DNA of 13,618 bases from Saprospiraceae bacterium UBA3362 (GTDB lineage Bacteria; Bacteroidota; Bacteroidia; Chitinophagales; Saprospiraceae), in contig DEQQ01000006.1 of assembly GCA_002360455.1 (NCBI GenBank), forward strand, positions 1 to 13,618. Reading direction: 5' to 3'. Within the stretch, counting starts at the first letter, position 1; each line of letters starts with the position of its first letter. A program made the translations under genes and the position numbers. The notes beneath the pieces were generated by a model, which was not told where the DNA came from, ran no database searches, and saw only the letters and a list, made by a program, of their open reading frames with translations. This document shows, piece after piece, positions 1-5,958 of the stretch.

Positions 1-9
1 CCACTTTTT

Positions 10-66
10 TGAGGAGGTCTAGTCTTAAGTATCTTTTTATTTCTATTAGGCATCACAGAACATACT
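10..66 (+). other. Start-less signal-peptide remnant of copy 1
   Basis: In frame with the copy 1 gene, this stretch reads TGA and then GGLVLSIFLFLLGITEHT, directly followed by MAQVSG. The part after GGL matches the hydrophobic core of copy 2's signal peptide (VLSIFLFLLGITEHT). The first codons of copy 2 (MKSLLMKNQLV) have no counterpart. No in-frame start codon lies between the TGA and ATG 67. A GAGGAGG sequence at 11-17 resembles a Shine-Dalgarno site but has no start codon at a useful distance. Confidence 0.7.
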
Positions 67-212
67 ATGGCCCAAGTCTCGGGGACTGTATTTAGAGATT
101 ATAATGGCAACGGAGTAAAAGATAATGTGTTGCCATTAGATGAACCTCCAATTGCAGGAGTAACTGTTAAAGCTTATAATTCAGCTGGAACAGAAGTTGG
201 AAGTACAGTTTC
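22..212 (+). repeat. 191-bp identical tract shared by copies 1 and 2 (copy at 3429-3619)
   Basis: Bases 22-212 and 3429-3619 are identical at every position by hand alignment with a constant offset of 3407. They cover the signal-peptide core and the first half of the first SdrD_B module. Just after base 212 the two genes diverge sharply (codons TCT GCT AGT against TCA GGG AGC), with many synonymous differences. Before base 22 they also stop matching. Such a sharp-edged tract fits recent gene conversion, a recent duplication breakpoint, or misassembly. Confidence 0.9.
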
Positions 213-2925
213 TGCTAGTAATGGGAATTATTCTTTTACAGCATTAACTTTGCCATTGAGGATTGAATTCACAGGCCTACAAGTTGGAGATTTTTCATCT
301 GTAGCAGGTGGTACAAGCGTGCAGTTTTATACTACATCAACCACTTCAGCGAACTATGGAGTGAATTATCCTGCAGATTATTCTCAGCCTAATCCTGATG
401 TAGTAGTTCCAACCTTTATTTTTGGTTCGATTAATGGAACCTATAAAGATTCTGCTGCTGTTCGTTTGGCTCCTTATGAGCAGAGAATATTACCGTTTAC
501 TCCTGGACCGGCATACACTACCTTGGCAACTCATGCTCAAGTGGGTTCATTGTATGGCCAAGCATACAATAAGCAAAATGGAGATCGGTACTTTTCAGCT
601 TTTTTAAAGCGTTTAGTTGGATTCGGACCGGGCAATGTAGGGGCCAATGGATCTCCCGGAGCAATTTATAAAATTAATAGCGCAGGGACAATTTCTGTTT
701 TATTGGATTTAGCTGCAGCGGAAGTTGGAGTCAATCCACATCCAAATACTTCAACGAATTTTTTAAGTGACCCTACATGGTGGCAAATTGGTAAAATGTC
801 TTGGGGTGACATCGACATTTCTGACGATGGATCACAATTATTTGCAATGAACTTGTTTAACCGCAAATTATACATCATCAATACAGCTACCGGTGCTGTA
901 CTAAGCTCTCATGCAATTCCGGGCATTACCGGTGGTCCTGCATTTACAGGGCCTACATCGGACAACGATAAGGATTTGAGGCCATTTGGCGTGAAATATT
1001 ATCGGGGTAAAGTTTACGTTGGAGTAGTCTGTACAGCAGAATCAGAATTTGTACCTGGTGTATCCGGCGAATATGACGGCAAAACTGATAAAATAAGAGG
1101 GTTTGTATTTGAATTTACTCCGGGTTCAAACACATATAATACAACTCCTGTATTAACAATCCAACTTAGTGGAGATCCAGCGATCTATACATACCTCAGA
1201 AATCTTGCACCATGGAGTTATGGATATACTTATTGGTTTCCTCAGAGCTATTTTGAAGACCCAAGCGGATCAAATAATAATTGGGGCGATTACAGAGTTG
1301 GTTCATTTACTCAAGTTGTTTTATCAGATATTGAGTTTTTGAATGGTGACATGATTGTAGGAACAAGAGATCTTCGAAAAGATCATTTTGCCTCATTTGA
1401 TGGCACTACCTACCCAGATGGAATTACAGATATGTTTGGATGGGAAGGATCTGATGGATCCAGAGCCAGGTATTACAAAGCATGCAAAAACGGAAGCTCA
1501 TGGGTCATCGAGAACAATGGTTCATGTGGAGGAGTCAGTGGTTACAATAGTTTTAATTTTTACGAACAAGACAATTCTCATTCTATCGGAGACCCCATAG
1601 GTGCACTTGCAATATACCCTCCGGAACAAACAATCATTGTTACTGCGCAAGCAGGGGCAGATAGGGGCTATACCATTTTTGTTAGCGAGCAAAGTAAACA
1701 ATACGATGCTAGCTCGAACGGTTTGACAGCTAATGGTATTTATAATTCAGAAGGAAGTGAAATGTCAATATTCAGAAAAGCCAATGGTCTTGGTGATATT
1801 GAGTTACTTTCCGACCCCGCCCCCATCGAAATCGGCAACCGTGTCTGGAATGATACGGATGGAGACGGCATCCAAGATGCAGGAGAAAATCCAATACAAG
1901 GTGTAACAGTTCAACTGGTAAAGTCAGGATCCGTAATCGCTACAGCAGTGACCAACAGTACAGGAAATTATTATTTTAGTAATGCTTCTGGAACAAATAC
2001 AACATCATCTATATACAATATTACACAGTTGATGGCCAATATGCAATATACGGTAAGGATACCCAATGTACAGGGCGGTAGCAAACAAGCAGCATTGGGT
2101 GCAAACAGCTTGACACTTGCCAATGTAGGCGGTTCAGGGCAGCCCGATGTGAGAGACAGTGACGGGGCTCTTGTGTCCAACAATGCAGAAGCCACAGTAT
2201 TGACTACAGATATCCCTGTGGATGGAGCCAACAACCATACTTTTGATTTTGGGTTTGCGATGTTGGCTGTGTGTGATATTTCAAGCATTACGGCAACTCC
2301 GGGAGCCTGCAATAGTTCAACGAATCAATATACCCTGACAGGGACAGTGAGCTTTACTAATCCGCCAACTTCAGGTTCTATGACTGTACAAATCACAGGA
2401 GGAGGAAGTCAGACATTTAATGCGCCATTTACAAGTCCATTAAATTACAGTATAGCAGGACAGACAGCAGATGGAATGATCCATACAGTGACAGCAACAT
2501 TTAGTGCCGATCTAGCATGTACTGCCGATACAACTTATACTGCACCCAATTCATGTGCGGTAGTTTGTTCGGCATCAGTAGGCCAGATCAGCACTCAATG
2601 CAACAACAACGGAACTCCGGCAGTAAATTCGGACGACTGGTTTTCGGTCACCCTTACTGGGACTATTACCAACGGTAGTGGAAACTATGTTGTAAAAATC
2701 GGAGCCTATACAAGTGCTATCACTGCAAGCGGTACAGCGATTACCATCACAGGAAACGGACAGGCAGGCAATCCACTATTACAAGCCAATGGTTCCAGTA
2801 CCTATACGGTTAGAATCGAAGATGCCACCAACTCCAACTGTTTTACGACAACGACTGTAGGGCCAGTGAATTCTTGCAGCTCATGTCCGGATCCAAATTG
2901 TCTTGGCGTTACAGTGACAAGATAA
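67..2925 (+). CDS. SdrD_B-type surface protein, copy 1 (signal peptide missing)
   Basis: Large surface-type protein, 952 residues from ATG 67. Residues 1-115 are an SdrD_B-like beta-sandwich opening with the acidic loop DYNGNGVKD. Residues about 120-585 are a propeller-like core with GDIDISDDG at 247-255 and FGVKYYRGKVYVG from 307. A second SdrD_B-like module (about 590-731) starts GNRVWNDTDGDGIQD. Two cysteine-bounded Ig-like modules follow (about 736-834 and 835-940), then the end CSSCPDPNCLGVTVTR. In the SdrD family such loops bind calcium; binding here is inferred. The start is odd: ATG 67 aligns with a Met just before the signal-peptidase site of copy 2, so this product lacks a signal peptide. 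The frame stays open upstream to TGA at 10-12, with hydrophobic codons matching copy 2's signal peptide but no ATG, GTG or TTG. It may be a 5'-damaged gene or an assembly edge. Family assignment is firm; expression as an exported protein is doubtful. Confidence 0.85.
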   Translation: MAQVSGTVFRDYNGNGVKDNVLPLDEPPIAGVTVKAYNSAGTEVGSTVSASNGNYSFTALTLPLRIEFTGLQVGDFSSVAGGTSVQFYTTSTTSANYGVNYPADYSQPNPDVVVPTFIFGSINGTYKDSAAVRLAPYEQRILPFTPGPAYTTLATHAQVGSLYGQAYNKQNGDRYFSAFLKRLVGFGPGNVGANGSPGAIYKINSAGTISVLLDLAAAEVGVNPHPNTSTNFLSDPTWWQIGKMSWGDIDISDDGSQLFAMNLFNRKLYIINTATGAVLSSHAIPGITGGPAFTGPTSDNDKDLRPFGVKYYRGKVYVGVVCTAESEFVPGVSGEYDGKTDKIRGFVFEFTPGSNTYNTTPVLTIQLSGDPAIYTYLRNLAPWSYGYTYWFPQSYFEDPSGSNNNWGDYRVGSFTQVVLSDIEFLNGDMIVGTRDLRKDHFASFDGTTYPDGITDMFGWEGSDGSRARYYKACKNGSSWVIENNGSCGGVSGYNSFNFYEQDNSHSIGDPIGALAIYPPEQTIIVTAQAGADRGYTIFVSEQSKQYDASSNGLTANGIYNSEGSEMSIFRKANGLGDIELLSDPAPIEIGNRVWNDTDGDGIQDAGENPIQGVTVQLVKSGSVIATAVTNSTGNYYFSNASGTNTTSSIYNITQLMANMQYTVRIPNVQGGSKQAALGANSLTLANVGGSGQPDVRDSDGALVSNNAEATVLTTDIPVDGANNHTFDFGFAMLAVCDISSITATPGACNSSTNQYTLTGTVSFTNPPTSGSMTVQITGGGSQTFNAPFTSPLNYSIAGQTADGMIHTVTATFSADLACTADTTYTAPNSCAVVCSASVGQISTQCNNNGTPAVNSDDWFSVTLTGTITNGSGNYVVKIGAYTSAITASGTAITITGNGQAGNPLLQANGSSTYTVRIEDATNSNCFTTTTVGPVNSCSSCPDPNCLGVTVTR

Positions 2926-3001
2926 TAAAACCTTGATGTTGGAAAATGAAATCAATGTTGATTTGATTTTTTTCAATGCAAGTAAAAAAACTAATAGAGC
3001 A

Positions 3002-3032
3002 AAAGGCTGATCAAGTGTGAAGATCAGCCTTT
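3002..3032 (+). terminator. Intrinsic terminator after copy 1
   Basis: Perfect 11-bp stem, AAAGGCTGATC at 3002-3012 and GATCAGCCTTT at 3022-3032, with a 9-nt loop. It is followed by TGTTTTG and lies about 75 nt after the copy 1 stop. The stem is GC-containing and the position is right for ending the copy 1 transcript. The trailing T-run is interrupted by a G. Confidence 0.75.
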
Positions 3033-3302
3033 GTTTTGCTGCTTTGATTCAATAGAATGCTGGTGCAGCCTAATAGGAAAAAAAGGGACTACAAAGAAGC
3101 TTACCATTTGCTATTTATAGGAAATAAAGATCCCAAAATTTTAGTGTAGAGCGTTAAAGCCTGTTAAATGAATCTTCTGCGGAAAAGGATCACTATTATT
3201 TTCATTATAAAGCTACAATTTTATATTAATAATGTATTAAATTTATTTATAATATAAAATATTTATATGTATAAAAAATTTATAATAAGTAAAGTATACA
3301 TT

Positions 3303-3347
3303 TAAATATAATTATATTTAGAACAAATTATAAATAAAATTAATTTG
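3303..3347. promoter_or_regulatory. AT-rich palindromes upstream of copy 2
   Basis: TAAATATAATTATATTTA at 3303-3320 is a perfect 18-bp palindrome. CAAATTA (3324-3330) and TAATTTG (3341-3347) form a 7-bp inverted repeat with a 10-bp spacer. Both lie 49-93 bp upstream of the copy 2 start and could be regulator sites. In sequence this AT-rich, palindromes of this kind also arise by chance, so the role is only a suggestion. Confidence 0.3.
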
Positions 3348-3352
3348 TTTAT

Positions 3353-3360
3353 TACATTTA
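3353..3360 (+). promoter_or_regulatory. Candidate Bacteroidota -7 element for copy 2
   Basis: TACATTTA matches the Bacteroidota -7 consensus TAnnTTTG in all but the last base and lies 35 nt before ATG 3396. No convincing -33 TTG element is seen at the usual distance, so this is a weak call. Confidence 0.25.
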
Positions 3361-3395
3361 CATGTTAGAATAAATTTAAGCAGCAATATTGTAAT

Positions 3396-5264
3396 ATGAA
3401 AAGTTTATTAATGAAGAATCAATTAGTGGTCTTAAGTATCTTTTTATTTCTATTAGGCATCACAGAACATACTATGGCCCAAGTCTCGGGGACTGTATTT
3501 AGAGATTATAATGGCAACGGAGTAAAAGATAATGTGTTGCCATTAGATGAACCTCCAATTGCAGGAGTAACTGTTAAAGCTTATAATTCAGCTGGAACAG
3601 AAGTTGGAAGTACAGTTTCAGGGAGCAATGGGAGTTATTCATTTACAGGACTGACATTGCCATTGAGAATAGAATTTTCCGGATTACTTGTTGGAGATTA
3701 TTCATCAGTAGCCGGAGGAACCAGTGTGCAATTTTATTCCTCAATTTCAACTTCAGCCAATTTCGGAGTGAATTATCCTGCGGATTATTCTCAGTCTAAT
3801 CCGGATGTAGTGGTTCCTACCTTTATTTGGGGAAGACCGACACAGTATCCTGATTCAGCAGCCATTAGATTAGCACCATATAATCAAAGGATACCTCCAT
3901 CTCCAATGCCGGTTTACACCACATTAGCAACGCATGCACAAGTTGGAAGTGTTTATGGACAAGCCTACAACAAACAAAATGGAGATAGATACTTTTCAGC
4001 TTACCTCAAAAGATATACCGGATTTGGTCCAGGAAATGCTGGAGCAGCAGGATCACCTGGTGCAATCTATAAAATTAATGCAGGTGGAACCGTTTCAGTT
4101 TTAATAGATTTACCTGCAGCTGAGGTTGGAGCAAATCCTCATCCCAATACTGGAACAGATTTTTTGAGAGATCCGGCATGGTGGGAGATTGGCAAAATGT
4201 CATGGGGAGATATTGATATATCTGATGACGGTTCCCAGCTGTTTGCAATGAATTTATTTAATAGAAAATTATATATCATTAATACCACTAGCGGTGCAGT
4301 CAGCAGTACTCACACTATTCCAGGAATTGCTGGTGGTCCTTCTTGGACAGGTCCTACATCGAATAATGAAGTTGATTTACGGCCATTTGCAGTAAAATAT
4401 TACAGAGGTAAAGTTTATGTTGGTGTTGTATGTACAGCAGAATCAGATAATATAGTTTGGCCAGCAGACGATAGGATTAATCCTCATCATCAAGGATTTG
4501 TATTTGAATTTACACCGGGAACAGGATTTTCAACAACACCGGTGTTAAATTTTCAATTGAATGGCTTAGAAACAACCTATACCTATCTTGATAATATAAC
4601 TAACTTCTTTAACTATGGATATTTACCATGGAAAAGTCAAGCAAAATGGCTTTCAGAAGGTGGTAATTGGCTTCAATTAGATAACGCTTATAAAGCAGTT
4701 ATTGCTGATATCGAATTCTTGAATGGAGATATGATAGTTGGAACTAGAGATTTGCGCAAAGACCTGTTTGCAGCCCAAGACGGTACTTTTTTTCCTGATG
4801 GAATCACAGCTGTTCCTGGTTATTATGGCACAGATGGATCAGGTGGTAGATTTTTGAAAGCCTGTAAATCAGGTTCAATATGGGTGATGGAAAACAATGG
4901 AAGTTGTGGAGGAGTAACTGGTTACAATTCAACAACATATTACGAACAAGACCATGGGCATTTTACAGGAGATCCAATGGGAGCATTAGCAATCTATACA
5001 CCAGAACAAACTATAGTGGCAACAGCACAAGCAGGAAATGATGCAGGCTATACTTTGTTTGTAAGTGAAACAACGAAACAATATAGTATCGGATTTGGAG
5101 AGCAGGCAAATGGTGTTTATAGAGACCTTTCCAATCCTCCGGATTTTCCAATATCACTATTTCGGAAAGCTAATGGATTAGGGGATGTGGAATTATTAGC
5201 AGACCCCGCCCCTCTTGAAATCGGAAACCGTGTATGGATGGATTCAGATAGTGATGGAGTTTAA
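3396..5264 (+). CDS. SdrD_B-type surface protein, copy 2 (cut short by a nonsense codon)
   Basis: Encodes 622 residues. The signal peptide MKNQLVVLSIFLFLLGITEHTMA (with an extra MKSLL if ATG 3396 is used; ATG 3411 is also possible) is followed by the SdrD_B-like module with DYNGNGVKD. The propeller-like core has WGDIDISDDG near residue 271 and a KYYRGKVYVG strand. The second SdrD_B module starts with GNRVWMDSDSDGV near residue 610, and TAA at 5262-5264 then stops translation inside its acidic loop. Copy 3 has CAA here (7798-7800), so one C-to-T change explains the stop. The frame then stays open to 5933, so the ancestral gene was 3396-5933, about 845 codons. The truncated product would be exported but lacks the second SdrD_B module, the Ig-like module and the C-terminal cysteine motif. 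The stop could be a real mutation, a sequence error, or occasionally read through. Confidence 0.85.
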   Translation: MKSLLMKNQLVVLSIFLFLLGITEHTMAQVSGTVFRDYNGNGVKDNVLPLDEPPIAGVTVKAYNSAGTEVGSTVSGSNGSYSFTGLTLPLRIEFSGLLVGDYSSVAGGTSVQFYSSISTSANFGVNYPADYSQSNPDVVVPTFIWGRPTQYPDSAAIRLAPYNQRIPPSPMPVYTTLATHAQVGSVYGQAYNKQNGDRYFSAYLKRYTGFGPGNAGAAGSPGAIYKINAGGTVSVLIDLPAAEVGANPHPNTGTDFLRDPAWWEIGKMSWGDIDISDDGSQLFAMNLFNRKLYIINTTSGAVSSTHTIPGIAGGPSWTGPTSNNEVDLRPFAVKYYRGKVYVGVVCTAESDNIVWPADDRINPHHQGFVFEFTPGTGFSTTPVLNFQLNGLETTYTYLDNITNFFNYGYLPWKSQAKWLSEGGNWLQLDNAYKAVIADIEFLNGDMIVGTRDLRKDLFAAQDGTFFPDGITAVPGYYGTDGSGGRFLKACKSGSIWVMENNGSCGGVTGYNSTTYYEQDHGHFTGDPMGALAIYTPEQTIVATAQAGNDAGYTLFVSETTKQYSIGFGEQANGVYRDLSNPPDFPISLFRKANGLGDVELLADPAPLEIGNRVWMDSDSDGV

Positions 5265-5405
5265 GATGCAGATGAAATGGGGCTAGATGGTGTTACGGTG
5301 AAATTATATAGTGGTACTACATTAATTGCAACAAAATCAACCACAAATGGTGGACAATATTATTTTGGAACTGCAGATGGTGTTTTGCCCAATACTACTT
5401 GTACT

Positions 5406-5500
5406 ATAAGAATTGAAGGATCCAATTTTCCTAGTGGTAAGAATGTTACTTTAAAAGATCAAACTACTGGTGGGATTCAAGACTTGGGTGATAACGATGC
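5406..5500 (+). repeat. 95-bp identical tract in copies 2 and 3 (copy at 7942-8036)
   Basis: Bases 5406-5500 and 7942-8036 are identical by hand alignment. They encode the middle of the second SdrD_B module (IRIEGSNFPSGKNVTLKD and onward). The N-terminal halves of the same two genes are far more diverged, so the tract was probably shared recently by recombination. Confidence 0.85.
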
Positions 5501-5525
5501 GAGCTTAGTAGGAGTAAATGCAGAC

Positions 5526-5609
5526 ATTACTTATACGACAGGAAATGCAGGGGAGAACAATCACACATTAGATTTTGGTTTTAAGTCTGCCGCAACTTGT
5601 TCTGTAAGT
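5526..5609 (+). repeat. 84-bp identical tract in copies 2 and 3 (copy at 8062-8145)
   Basis: Bases 5526-5609 and 8062-8145 are identical. They encode ITYTTGNAGENNHTLDFG and the start of the following Ig-like module. Identity ends at the codon after GTAAGT (GTC against TTG), and from about 20 bp further on copy 3 instead follows copy 1. Confidence 0.85.
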
Positions 5610-5958
5610 GTCACAGCAACTCCGGGCAATTGCGATCCATTAAATAATCAATATACGTTAACAGGCTCAATAACCTTCAGCAATGCGCCGACAAGCGGCA
5701 CCATGACAGTAAGTGTAAGCGGAGGCGGAAGTCAGACCTTCACAGCACCCTTTACTAGTCCACTAAATTATTCGATTGCCGGATTAATAGCAGATGGAGC
5801 GAGTCATACGGTTACAGTAAGTTTCAGTGCAGATGCAACTTGTACAAATACAACTACTTATGCAGCACCAAGTAGTTGTACACCAGGATGTCCTTCAATC
5901 CCATGTGGTACTACGACTGTTCAAAAAAATTAATTTTTACTCACATAATTTATTTTCA

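Larger units (their letters stand above)
2926..3395. other. Intergenic region between copies 1 and 2
   Basis: This 470-bp region has no credible gene. Its first part holds the terminator of copy 1 (3002-3032). Bases about 3036-3190 show nothing recognisable. From about 3195 to 3370 it becomes extremely AT-rich, with an 18-bp palindrome at 3303-3320 and a spaced inverted repeat at 3324-3347, and it leads into the start of copy 2. It most likely carries the promoter of copies 2 and 3. Confidence 0.6.
5277..5933 (+). pseudogene. 3' part of copy 2, separated by the nonsense codon
   Basis: This is the in-frame continuation of copy 2 after TAA 5262-5264. The first possible start after the stop is ATG 5277; the codons between read DADE, which is family sequence. 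The 218 residues hold the rest of the second SdrD_B module (ending LDFGFKSA), one cysteine-bounded Ig-like module (CSVSVTATPGNCDP to APSSC) and the C-terminus CPSIPCGTTTVQKN. There is no signal peptide, so it is unlikely to work alone. No further stops or frameshifts are seen, so the lesion is recent, an error, or tolerated. Copies 1 and 3 have two Ig-like modules here; this copy has one. Confidence 0.75.

Noticed and set aside
2870..2925. Type IX secretion C-terminal sorting domain in copies 1-3
   Set aside because: The ends are too short and lack the usual beta-rich domain of about 70-90 residues with a terminal lysine pattern. Only a cysteine motif is present.
3059..3069. Small hairpin GCTG-GTG-CAGC after the copy 1 terminator
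   Set aside because: A 4-bp stem is expected by chance and has no T-run or conserved context.
5262..5264. TAA read as a sense codon (recoded stop)
   Set aside because: Copies 1 and 3 and the VOC gene end normally with TAA, so a changed code is not supported; simple mutation or error is likelier.
5827..5958. Upstream extension of copy 3 to an ATG at 5827
   Set aside because: The extra 44 residues are glutamine-rich, overlap the end of copy 2 in another frame, and would bury the clear signal peptide that starts at 5959.
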